A DNA stretch of 64,000 nucleotides, taken from the NCBI GenBank assembly GCA_022579005.1, contig MU401454.1, positions 558,001 through 622,000 on the forward strand. The letters are read 5' to 3'. Numbering within the stretch: the first letter of the stretch is position 1; each line of letters begins with the position of its first letter. The notes under the pieces were generated by a model. It worked only from the letters and a program-made list of their open reading frames with translations. It was not told the origin of the DNA and did no database searches. Source of the DNA: Poronia punctata (lineage: Eukaryota; Ascomycota; Sordariomycetes; Xylariales; Xylariaceae). Position numbers and translations under genes: made by a program. Shown here one piece after another: positions 35,579-44,408 of this stretch.

Positions 35579-36753
35579 ATGGGAGAATCCAAGTATCTCA
35601 CCGGCGACTCTGCCGGAATCGATGAATTCCTGGATAAGTTTGATGTGCGTTAATATTCTCACACAACCCCTGGCGCAAAGCTCTCTGTCAACCGCAACGA
35701 ATCCCGGCTTACACGATTTATAGGTCTTCCTGTTTGATTGTGATGGTGATTGAGATTCCACATATTAGGTGCCATGTTTTAGTTAGATGGTCGATCTGAC
35801 TGACTATTTACTTCATAGGCGTCTTGTGGTCCGGAGATCATGTTTTTGAAGGCACGGTAGAGACTCTTGAATTGCTAAGAGCGAAAGGTGGGAACAAAAC
35901 ATGCCCCTGACTTGGTCACCATATTCTTCATCATTTTCCGGCAACTTTTCGAGGAATATTACCATGAAGTTTAACTAACGCATCCCTAGGCAAAAGGGTC
36001 GTATTCGTAACGAATAACTCGACCAAATCCCGACAAGACTACCAGAAGAAACTAACGGCCATGGGAATCCCCAGCAACGTTGAAGAGATCTTCGCATCAG
36101 CATACTCGTCAGCCGTGTACATCTCGCGCATCCTGAACCTCCCCGCGCCGCGGAACAAGGTCTTCGTGCTAGGCGAGAGCGGCATAGAGCAGGAACTCCG
36201 GACGGAAAACGTCCCGTTCATCGGGGGCACGGACCCGGCTCTACGGCGGGACATCACGCCGGCCGACTTTGCCGGACTAGCCGATGGTTCCCTTCTCGAT
36301 CCGGATGTCGGCATCGTGCTCGCCGGTCTCGACTTCCACGTCAATTACCTGAAACTATCCTATGCGTACCAGTACCTGCGGCGGGGAGCCGTGTTTCTAG
36401 CCACGAACCTGGACAGCACACTTCCCATGAGTCATACTTTCTTCCCCGGCGCCGGATCCATCTCTATCCCGCTCGTCAACATGATTGGGGAGAAGCCGAC
36501 GGCGCTGGGTAAGCCGTCGCAGGCTATGATGGATGCTATCGAGGGAAAGTTCCACTTTGACCGTTCTCGCACTTGCATGGTTGGCGACCGTCTCGACACC
36601 GATATCCAATTCGGTATTCAGGGTAAATTGGGTGGTACCCTGGCCGTGTTGACGGGCGTTTCGAAGAAGGAAGAATGGGAGGCGGCCGATGCCAAGTTTG
36701 TCCCGGCGTACTATGTCGATAAGCTTGGTGATCTAAGAGGTGCGAGCTCGTAA
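35579..36753 (+). CDS. PHO13: HAD-type phosphatase, p-nitrophenylphosphatase/phosphoglycolate phosphatase (PHO13 family)
   Basis: Four exons: 35579-35644, 35724-35745, 35819-35887 and 35990-36753, giving 306 residues. The second exon is only 22 bp and codes VFLFDCD plus one base. Pho13/PGP enzymes remove phosphate from 2-phosphoglycolate and other side products of glycolysis (metabolite repair). HAD motif I DCDGVLW starts at residue 27 with both aspartates and is split by two introns; motif II is VTNNS; the type-IIA cap carries FVLGESGIEQEL and the GIVLAGLDFHVNY strand; motif IV GDRLDTDIQFG lies near 250. All joins follow GT-AG and restore the family sequence. A coiled or membrane segment is absent, so the product is cytosolic. 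Confidence 0.94.
35724..35745 (+). other. 22-bp micro-exon of the PHO13-type gene
   Basis: Flanked by TTTATAG and GTGATT. It encodes most of the catalytic HAD motif I and is flanked by introns of 79 and 73 bp. Skipping it would shift the frame and destroy the active site. Confidence 0.85.
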
Positions 36754-37096
36754 AGGCTGTTTTGTTCGCCTAGATACGGGCACGATAGAAAGCGGCGTTT
36801 AATAGCATACGTAACCTTTTGATCAAGTTGGTAAAGAAGCAAGCTCTGATCATGAAAAAGAAATAGATATCTAGAGCTGAATACGACATATCGGGCATTG
36901 CAAACATGTGCCTGTACCCATAACAAACCCCCCATTGTTACTATACTTAACAAAGAGTGAAAGCGCCATGGCACTCACTACCTTGGCAATTCACCCACGG
37001 GTTACAACCCAGTCCCGAGCACGTGTGCGTACTTACTCTTCGAGCCAACTACGGCAATTAGGGATGTATACCCCGAAGCATACGGTATACCCGAGT

Positions 37097-37213
37097 AAGT
37101 TAGGTATAATAATAACCCCCCCCCCCCCCCCCCCCCTTTCCCGAGTCACATGGTATCCATCGGACCATTGCATAGGTAGGTATCTGTATCCGACCATTTC
37201 CTGCATGCATCGA
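37097..37213 (+). repeat. Duplicated promoter-type block, copy 1, with a 21-C run
   Basis: The copy starts TTAGGTATAATAATAACCCC, continues with a run of 21 C (37116-37136), then CACATGG, CATCGGACCATTGCAT and CCGACCATTTCCTGCAT. The same words in the same order occur at 37370-37462. Confidence 0.75.
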
Positions 37214-37332
37214 GCCAGGGAGCAAGCAGACTAGGTTAGGTAAAGAAACGTGGACAATTCTCCGCACTTTACCCCAAGCCATCTAAAAAGGGGAAATATA
37301 GTGGCCAAGACTTTGGGGGTGATGTAGGTAGG

Positions 37333-37340
37333 TACTCGTA
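37333..37340 (+). promoter_or_regulatory. TACTCGTA word upstream of the dioxygenase gene
   Basis: It lies 366 bp before the ATG, between the two duplicated blocks and directly after TAGGTAGG. Regulatory meaning is inferred. Confidence 0.3.
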
Positions 37341-37369
37341 CACGTAATTAGAGGATACTAGGAGTGCTA

Positions 37370-37462
37370 GGTTAGATAATAATAACCCCCCTCCTCCTCA
37401 ACCCACATGGCATACATCGGACCATCGCATATCTGTACCCGACCATTTCCTTGCATCGAGCG
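37370..37462 (+). repeat. Duplicated promoter-type block, copy 2
   Basis: GTTAGATAATAATAACCCCC, then CACATGGCATACATCGGACC, ATCTGTACCCGACCATTTCC and TTGCATCGAGC. Compared with copy 1 the C-run is shortened and interrupted by CTCCTCCTC, and a TAGGTAGGT insertion of copy 1 is absent. Confidence 0.75.
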
Positions 37463-37698
37463 GGCCCGCCATATTCCCGTCTCCGGCAACGGCAACGTCA
37501 CGAGACCCGAGTGAGTGGACTATGCCCATCGTATTATTAATAGGTAAGGAAGCTAGGAAGTTAGGTTAGTCTGATGCGGATATATTAGAAAAGACACTCA
37601 CACGCCATTTCAGAATTGTCACATCTATATAGTTCCGTCTGTGTGTAAGAATATACCTTCAGTCCAAAATAAAAAGAGTAAAAAGGAAGAAGGACAAG

Positions 37699-38843
37699 AT
37701 GGCATCACCACCAGCCCCCCTCACAGAAGCCGAAAAGGAGTTCTTCCTCAAGCACGGCTGGCTCAAACTAACCAACTGTTTCACGCGCGAGCAAGCCGCC
37801 GAAGTATGCGAAGGCGTATGGACACGTCTGGGCATGTCGCCCGACGATAAAAGTACTTGGATCAGGGAAAGGACAAATGTAATTTTACACTCCATCTCAT
37901 CTCATCTCATCTCACCAAAAAAGGGGGCAGGCAAAACTAACGAAAGAAAAACCCCCCCAGATGCCAACACACCGAACCTTTGACGCCTCCCTCTTCGCCC
38001 CCAAAGCCTGGGCAGCAATCTGCGAGCTCTGCGGCGGCTCGGACCGCATAGCTCCCCAAAGCAAAGAATGGCGCGACTCATTAATCGTGAACCTCGGAAC
38101 GCCCGAACACGAGAACAACCCGGTGCACCCGCGCGACCTGCCCGGATGGCACGTCGACGGGGATTTCTTCGTCCACTATCTCGACAGCCCCGAACAAGCC
38201 CTTCTCGTCACCCCCTTATTCACCGACATTGTCCCCGGCGGCGGAGGCACGGTCATCTGTCCGCCTGGGATCGACCGCGTAGCCGACTGGTTATGTCGAC
38301 ATCCGCAGGGCGTGAGTCCGTACATGCGGCCGCGGGACTCGCCCGATTACAAAAAGGGGAAAGATCTGGAATGGTATAGGGAGTTGATCGGTGATTTCCC
38401 GGACGAGGCGTTTGTCGAGGCGACGGGGAATGTGGGGGATGTCTATGTCATGCATCCGCTCATGTTGCATTCGGCGACGGATAATGCGCTTAGGCGGGTG
38501 AGGATTATTACGAACCCGCCGATTTCGTTGAATCAGCCGCATCGGTTTGATAGGGAGGATGGGGATTATAGTCTAGGTAGGGAGGTTTCCCTTTTCTCAC
38601 TCCCTCCCCTTCTCTCCGTCCCATCCTCGAATGTGTTGACTGATTTTGCGTTTCGTATACCTAGTTGAGCTAAAGACGATGCGTGCCGTCGGCGGAGAAG
38701 AAAAGTTGAAGGGGTGGAAAGCTACGGGGCCGAGAGAAGGTGTGGTGCCGGAACGGGTCCGGATTCAAGAGGAGATGAAGAGGGAGGAGGCGAGGAGACT
38801 GAAGGAACTGGAGAAACAGAAACAGGCTGTTGCTGTTGCTTGA
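37699..38843 (+). CDS. Phytanoyl-CoA dioxygenase-like Fe(II)/2-oxoglutarate enzyme
   Basis: Exons 37699-37878, 37961-38576 and 38665-38843 give 324 residues. The fold is the PhyH type: N-terminal LTEAEKEFFLKHGWLKLTNCF helix-strand, then the iron site WHVDGDFFVHYL with His123 and Asp125, the third His in VYVMHPLMLHSA (225 or 230) and a 2-oxoglutarate-binding Arg in RRVRIITNPP (239-241). The C-terminal tail is Lys/Glu-rich (EEMKREEARRLKELEKQKQ). No peroxisomal PTS1 is present at the C-terminus (it ends AVAVA), so a phytanoyl-CoA role in peroxisomes is unlikely. The substrate is unknown; fungal relatives often act on small molecules. The first intron holds a (CATCT)n tract near its 5' end. Confidence 0.88.
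37889..37914 (+). repeat. (CATCT)n tract in the first intron of the dioxygenase gene
   Basis: Four pentamer units about 12 bp after the GTAATT donor. It is one of four introns in the window with a pentanucleotide tract near the 5' splice site. Confidence 0.8.
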
Positions 38844-39386
38844 TGACAATATATTTCCTCGGGATACTCTCCACTTTTGACAAGACCGGATGCCGTTGTC
38901 TAGCCAGGTCTTCCACAACATTGTGTCTGACGGGACCCCATCTCCCGGTTAGGCACCACGTGAAAGAGCAGGGCAACTCCGGTCTTCCGGAAATTGACCG
39001 GGTCCGTGAATTCGTACGACCTTCCCAAGACTTAATACGCAGAATCAATCAATCAATCAATAATTCTTGAAATATCAAGTCCATATAGTTCGTAATGAAG
39101 AACAATAAGGCTAAGTGAGGTACTTTAGACTTTGTCACGCTTGGATGATTTCTGAAGAAGACACCATGCCACGCACAGTACAAGTACATAGTCCGACTGT
39201 GGGCTTTAAGAATCACATCGATTCGTGATATGCCTATCTACCCATTAAAATGATGGTATTACTTTACAAGTATAAACTTTTCTAATGCAATTAATCCCAA
39301 GATTCTGTGGATGGAGGAATGAATGTCTTGTATCATTATATTTTGTAGACCATGATATACTCTGAAAGTAAATATGAGTAGGTAGG

Positions 39387-39394
39387 TACTCGTA
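39387..39394 (+). promoter_or_regulatory. TACTCGTA word upstream of DHFR
   Basis: Located 259 bp before the DHFR start, again directly after TAGGTAGG. Regulatory meaning is inferred. Confidence 0.3.
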
Positions 39395-39598
39395 TATGAT
39401 GTTTCCCTAACACACAGTGTCAATACAGTAGCTGATACAGTACCAGCAAATAGGTACCCCACAACAAGATCCCCAATCCCAGCACGGACCCGTCCGTCAT
39501 CAACCCATCTATCAAGAATGAAACTCACTTCCACCTCTCACACTCACAAGAGTCTACATTCTCCATTCTCATAACGCAACAAACCTTACCTACCCTCA

Positions 39599-39630
39599 CA
39601 TCATCCTCATCCTCATCCTCATCCTCATCC
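39599..39630 (+). repeat. (TCATCC)n microsatellite in the DHFR leader
   Basis: Five hexamer units 16 bp upstream of the ATG at 39646. The tract is in the presumed 5' leader. Confidence 0.8.
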
Positions 39631-39645
39631 AACAAACAACCCAAA

Positions 39646-40417
39646 ATGCCACCCCCAAGCCCCGAACTAACCCTAATCGTAGCCGCCACGCGAACAATGG
39701 GCATCGGCAAAAACGGGACCTTACCATGGACAGGGCTCAAGCAAGAGATGGCCTATTTCGCACGCGTGACAAAACGAAGCAACAACCACCTCGTACGTTT
39801 ATTTTATTTTATTTTATTTCTCTCACATCCCCTATTCCATATTATATCCCTTCCCACTAATGAAAATAAATAAATAAATAAATCAGAACGCCGTAATAAT
39901 GGGTCGAAAAACATGGGAGAGCATCCCACCCCGTTTCCGCCCCTTAAAAGACCGCTTAAACATCATCATAAGCAGATCCCATACATTACCCCCTACCTCC
40001 TCATCCACCCCTCAAGAAGAAGAAGAAGAATCTGTCTCTTCAAATATAGTCAAAGTCTCATCCCTCGAACAAGCCCTGACCCACGTCAAAAACACCAACA
40101 CCACCAACAAGAAAATCGAAAAAATCTTCGTAATAGGCGGAGCACAAATCTACGAAGCGGCTTTGGAGATGAAAGAGACGAAGAGGATATTACTTACGAG
40201 AATCATGACGGATTTCGAATGTGATACTTTTTTCCCTTTGCAGTTGGGTACTGAAGAAGGAAAGGAAAAGGGGCAAGGGCAAGGGCAAGGGGAATGGGTT
40301 AGAAAGACGAAAAAGGAGTTGGATGAGTGGACGGGGGAGATGGTTCCCGAGGGTTTGCAGGTGGAGAATGGGACGGGATATGAATTCCAGATGTGGGAGA
40401 GAGAAGTTATCGAGTAG
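39646..40417 (+). CDS. DFR1: Dihydrofolate reductase
   Basis: Exons 39646-39792 and 39887-40417 join in phase 0 and give 225 residues. It reduces dihydrofolate to tetrahydrofolate with NADPH for thymidylate and purine synthesis. Family motifs: ATRTMGIGKNGTLPW (14-28), the acidic active-site residue Glu34 in LKQEMAYF, NAVIMGRKTWESIP (50-63), and FVIGGAQIYEAAL (130-142) with the Gly-Gly that binds NADPH. Two fungal-specific inserts are visible: an acidic/Ser loop TPQEEEEESVSSN (90-102) after the IIISR strand and a GKEKGQGQGQGE segment (174-185). Only DHFR is present, with no thymidylate synthase fusion. It converges on CBP3 with 207 bp between stops. Confidence 0.96.
39793..39886 (+). other. 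DHFR intron with (TTTTA)n and (AAAT)n tracts
   Basis: GTACGT donor followed at once by TTTTA repeats (39798-39820); an (AAAT)n tract precedes the CAG acceptor. The join restores the HLNAVIMGRKTW segment. Confidence 0.85.
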
Positions 40418-40624
40418 ACTTTTTGTTTTTGTTTTGACTTGCTTTGAGTACTGTACAGTAGGTATTGTATACATACAAATATCCTGCCTAGGTGGGTGGA
40501 ATCTTTCTCCATCATCCATGACACCGCATTCTCCGTCTTTGCCAACATATGATACCCCCATTTTTTCGTACAATAACCATAACATACCCCTAATATACAT
40601 ACATAAAAGGAGTCGCAAGACAGA

Positions 40625-41492
40625 CTAACTCCCCCCTTTCAACGGTTCATTACTCCCCAACTGCTCCGCCAGCAATCTAACCGGCTTATCAACCATGGCA
40701 AACTCATTCCTAGCCGGCCATTTCAGCGCGGATCCCGCCCGGAAAAACAACCCATCATCAGGCATCTGATCCAACATCTTGAGCGAGAGCCTCATCCAAC
40801 TAACCACGGCAGCGAGCAATCGCACATCGACATCCTCACGGGCCTTGAACAGATTCCGCCAAACCGCCGAAGCGAGCACGGCATCCCCTTTCACGAGTCC
40901 CTCGTCGTACGCGGCGATCAAGCCCCGCCACTGCACGAACAATTCCTTCAGATACCGATGTCGTAGCGCGCGGGAGGATATCCCGTGGTTCAGATCCATG
41001 CGCTCCTCGGCGTCGAAGAAGAAGTGGTCGACGATTTGGGCTTGCCATGTCTGCGCCGCGTCTCGGTCTAGGTTGCGTATTCGTGCGATTATGAGGTACA
41101 TGTGGAGCATTGTCACTTGGGCCCATGTGCTGAACGTTGGGGGCAGGTTGAATTCTACAAGTATTTTATGTTGACACAGTCCGTTACCAGGATGGAAGGA
41201 AAAGAAAGAAAGAAAAGAAAAGAAAAGAAAAGACATACCATCAAACCACATCCCTTCTCCCTTTCCCATATGTTCACCATCGGCCGTCAGGGGTATCGTG
41301 CCGGCCTTGATGGCTATGGGATCAATCGTATAGGCCGCCTCCTTTGAGCATATCTTGTAGATCCCCTGTGTAGCTGCTATAACCTTGTACGGTTCGCTAG
41401 ACCGACTGACCACTTGCCCGATGGTATCACGGACGGATTTCAAGAAACCGGTTCGTCTCGATGTGCTTCTAAATCCTCTTCTTTGTTCGATT

Positions 41493-41524
<32 letters not shown>

Positions 41525-41644
41525 ATTGAATCGTCGGAGAAATTGATGTGTGCTATAGAGCTCGGCGGTTATTATGGTTTTGGGCGGCGCATTTATTTGT
41601 CGAGCTAGGAGCAGAAGCTGCCTCTTGCAACCTTGACACGCCAT
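40625..41644 (-). CDS. CBP3: Cytochrome bc1 assembly factor CBP3 (ubiquinol-cytochrome c chaperone family)
   Basis: Exons 41239-41644 and 40625-41154 give 311 residues. Cbp3 works with Cbp6 at the mitochondrial ribosome exit to promote synthesis and assembly of cytochrome b. The N-terminal 65 residues look like a mitochondrial presequence (MACQGCKRQLLLLARQ, many Arg, no acidic run) and contain eleven threonines encoded by a (GTC)n tract on the + strand. The chaperone domain follows: WFDEFNLPPTFSTWAQVTMLHMYLI (rebuilt across the intron), WQAQIVDHFFFDAEERMDLNHGI, YLKELFVQWRGLIAAYDEGLVKGDAVLASAVWRNLF and VVSWMRLSLKMLD, all typical. It is divergent from CEM1 over 504 bp. Confidence 0.94.
41155..41238 (-). 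other. CBP3 intron with a (TTTTC)n tract after the 5' splice site
   Basis: Donor GTATGT is followed directly by CTTTTCTTTTCTTTTC on the coding strand; acceptor is TTGTAG. It has the same layout as the TPT1 intron. Confidence 0.85.
41492..41524 (+). repeat. (GTC)n tract coding poly-Thr in the CBP3 presequence
   Basis: Eleven trinucleotide units, ACG/ACGAC on the coding strand. Length polymorphism is likely and would change the presequence length only. Confidence 0.85.
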
Positions 41645-42148
41645 GATTCTTCGGGCAGAGGGAATTGTATATTATGGTTCGCAACCGGTGTTTATACAAG
41701 GCGGAGTATTAGATTTTGTCGTGGTGGAAGAAGGAATGATTCACGTCATCCATACTCGTATGCGCGCGTCACCAAAAGCTCGAAAAGTGAGACTAAAGAT
41801 TTATATTGCTTTGTCCCCATTTCCCAAGGTCAAAAAGCATTCAAAAGCTATCCTGATGAGGTGTCTGGTGTTACCTTATGTGGAGCTAGTTGTAGACCCA
41901 CCTACAAGGGTATGGTAGTTTTAATGGGTCCCTTGACCAGGTACGTACCGAAATAGCAACATTATGCTTCAATTCTCAAATAAGATATCAAACCCTGAAC
42001 CAGCGGTATCACGCCGAACTACCAAATCAAGTTCAACAATAATTCAAGAATAATAATGACCTAAAAATAGTGAATTATCTCCCGAAGTTATTCTCTTTGA
42101 ATAATAAATTACAAAAAAGAGCCATAACCTGGCCGGCTATGGCAGAGG
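41645..42148. promoter_or_regulatory. Bidirectional promoter of CBP3 and CEM1
   Basis: 504 bp between the start codons of two mitochondrial-biogenesis genes. It holds a CRE-like TCACGTCA at 41741-41748, a TACTCGTA-family word at 41753 just beside it, and AT-rich DNA near the CEM1 side. Co-regulation is inference from layout. Confidence 0.5.
41753..41760 (+). promoter_or_regulatory. TACTCGTA word in the CBP3/CEM1 promoter
   Basis: It lies 109 bp from the CBP3 start and 396 bp from the CEM1 start, five bases after the CRE-like site. Confidence 0.35.
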
Positions 42149-42222
42149 ATGCGCCGAGTAGTAGTCACAGGTTTAGGCGCCATCACACCCCTCGGTGTCG
42201 GCGTCCGACATACATGGAATAG
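42139..42222 (+). other. Upstream ORF overlapping the CEM1 start
   Basis: An ATG at 42139, ten bases before the CEM1 ATG, opens a 27-codon frame (+1 relative to CEM1) ending TAG at 42222. If the mRNA begins upstream of it, scanning ribosomes meet it first, and it would lower CEM1 translation. Whether the mRNA includes it is not known. Confidence 0.35.
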
Positions 42223-43606
42223 ACTGATAGCCGGACACTCTGGCATAACCAGTCTCATCGATCTCGAACCACCAAAACAGCGATGGAGAGATCTCACCAG
42301 CACAGTCGCCGGGATCGTACCCAAGAATAAAAACCATGGAAAGGAGGAGACAACAACGGCAGGGTTCTGGCAAGCCGATGACTGGCTATCAGCATCTGAT
42401 CAAAGACGCATGTCCATATTCTCACAATACGCCATGGCCGCAGCCGAAATGGCTCTCGAAGACGCCGGATGGAAACCTTCCAAGGAAGAGGATTTACAAG
42501 CGACGGGCGTATGTATCGGTAGTGGAATCGGCAACCTGGACGAATTATACGAAACCAGTCTTGCCTATGAAAGTGGTGTAAGTTTTTTTCTCGAACCACA
42601 TCACTAGTTAAGAACAAACTTGACTAAAAAAAAAAAAAAAAAGGGCTATAAAAAAGTCTCCCCCTTATTCGTGCCCAGAATCCTCATCAACATGGCCGCC
42701 GGCCACGTGTCCATGAAACACGGCTTCCAAGGCCCCAACCACACCGCCACAACAGCCTGCACAACAGGCGCCCACTCGATAGGCGACGCATCGCGCTTCA
42801 TCGCCTTTGGCGACGCCGACGTCATGGTAGCCGGCGGCGCCGAGTCCTGCATCCACCCACTAACCTTTGCCGGATTCGGACGATCGCGCTCCCTCTCCAC
42901 GACCTTTAACACCGAGCCCTCTTCAAGCTGCCGTCCGTTCGACCGCGATCGGAACGGCTTCGTCGTATCCGAGGGAGCGGCAGTCGTAATTCTCGAAGAA
43001 TTAGAGCACGCCAAAGCCCGCGGCGCTCGAATCTATGCCGAGTTACGCGGGTACGGCTGTAGCGGCGATGCTCACCACATGACTGCCCCGCGAGAAGACG
43101 GTTCCGGCGCGCGTCTTGCCATGAAGAGAGCTTTGAAACATGCTGGGATTAGACCACTCGAGGTCGATTACGTCAATGCGCACGCGACGGGGACGGTTAT
43201 CGGCGATGCTGCCGAGGCGCTTGCCATCCGGTCTATAATGCTAGGGGAAGAGGGATATGTGCGGGAGGGCGATGTCACTGTGAGTAGTACAAAGGGGTCC
43301 TTGGGACATCTGCTAGGTGCTGCCGGGGCTGTCGAGGCCGCGTTTTCCATTCTGGCCATTACTAACGTAAGTTGTTCCCCCTTTTTATTTCCTCGTTGAA
43401 TTAATTGGTCCGAGGGAGAGAGAAGAAAAACTGATATTTGATAGAACGTGGTCCCCCCTACCATGAACCTGCAAAACCCGGACATCGGACCCAAGTTCAA
43501 CCTGGTGCCGCTCAAGGCTCAGGAGAAACAAGTCAGAGTGGCATTGTCGAATAGTTTTGGATTTGGAGGGACTAATGCCACTTTGGTTTTCTCTGAATAT
43601 TTGTAA
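42149..43606 (+). CDS. CEM1: Mitochondrial-type 3-oxoacyl-[ACP] synthase (KAS II, CEM1)
   Basis: Exons 42149-42577, 42644-43366 and 43445-43606 give 437 residues. This condensing enzyme elongates acyl-ACP with malonyl-ACP in mitochondrial type II fatty acid synthesis, which supplies octanoate for lipoic acid. The KAS triad is complete: Cys182 in [10 protein letters not shown], His323 in NAHATGT and His365 in [13 protein letters not shown]. The usual start [16 protein letters not shown] and end [15 protein letters not shown] are present. It is a stand-alone single-domain KAS and lacks polyketide synthase domains, so this is not a PKS. No cleavable presequence is obvious before the fold, which is common in fungal annotations; an unrecognised upstream exon remains possible. 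It is divergent from CBP3 and converges on ACC. Confidence 0.94.
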
Positions 43607-44408
43607 AAAAAAAGAAAATTTACTAACCTTGAGTTAATCACTTCTTGTCTTGGGGTCTGCGATGACTGTACGATATACGAGCTTATCTAGGGAGGAGAGC
43701 TTGTCTCTCTGTATTCTCATACTGTATAATATCCATGTATATTATTTACACAACACCAATGACTTTGGTGCAAAAAGAGTACTCATAAATAAAACCGAAA
43801 TAATGTAAAAGAGTAGAAAGACCAAAATAAAGAAAGTAGGGCGCGCGGTAAGTACATACATGTACCGGAGAAAGGGGTAGCTACGTGTACACCGTGTCTC
43901 TACATTTCTCTCTTCTTTGCATTTCTACAAGATAGGCAAGGGGTGCCATCGATATGATACACCCACCATACAGGTTATGTTTCTAAAGGATACTGTACAA
44001 AGGCATCCCTACATCCCAGGGAATTATGAGTAAATACTCAGTGTCCGTCTATGTTAACTAGAAAATTTCCCCTTCCTGGCAGGGATGAACGTAGAGTATG
44101 TGCATGATATGAACAAGATACGGTGAAATCAAGTTCAATGTGTTCTGTTATTTATACAGTCCATTTCTCTCAAACATGTGGCAAATGAAGACAGCATATC
44201 TTTTTAAACGGAACTTGACATTTATTCATTACCACGCATGCGCCAAATCTAACAAATCTAAAGAAAAGAATCCAAGGCTCGAAAAAACACAGTAGAGTTG
44301 TCTTCCCCCATCTCCCAAATTATACCATCCCATTTTAGACTTTATTTCTTTTTTCTACACCCCAACCCAGACACATTAACTCTCCCTCATAAATGCTTCT
44401 TGTCTTCT
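43607..44408. other. Convergent intergenic region between CEM1 and ACC
   Basis: 802 bp, AT-rich, holding both 3' untranslated regions. No other gene or repeat stands out. Confidence 0.6.

Larger units (their letters stand above)
36754..37698. other. Upstream region of the dioxygenase gene with a duplicated block
   Basis: It holds a partly duplicated segment of about 100 bp (37097-37213 and 37370-37462), a run of 21 C, and a TACTCGTA word at 37333. No gene is seen. Confidence 0.55.
38844..39645. other. Intergenic region upstream of DHFR
   Basis: 802 bp without a gene. A TACTCGTA word at 39387 follows AGGTAGG. A (TCATCC)n tract lies directly before the DHFR start. Confidence 0.55.

Noticed and set aside
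31106..43606. Secondary-metabolite cluster made of MFS transporter, dioxygenase and ketosynthase
   Set aside because: The ketosynthase is a stand-alone mitochondrial type II enzyme, the genes between are housekeeping, and no PKS, NRPS, terpene cyclase or pathway regulator is present.
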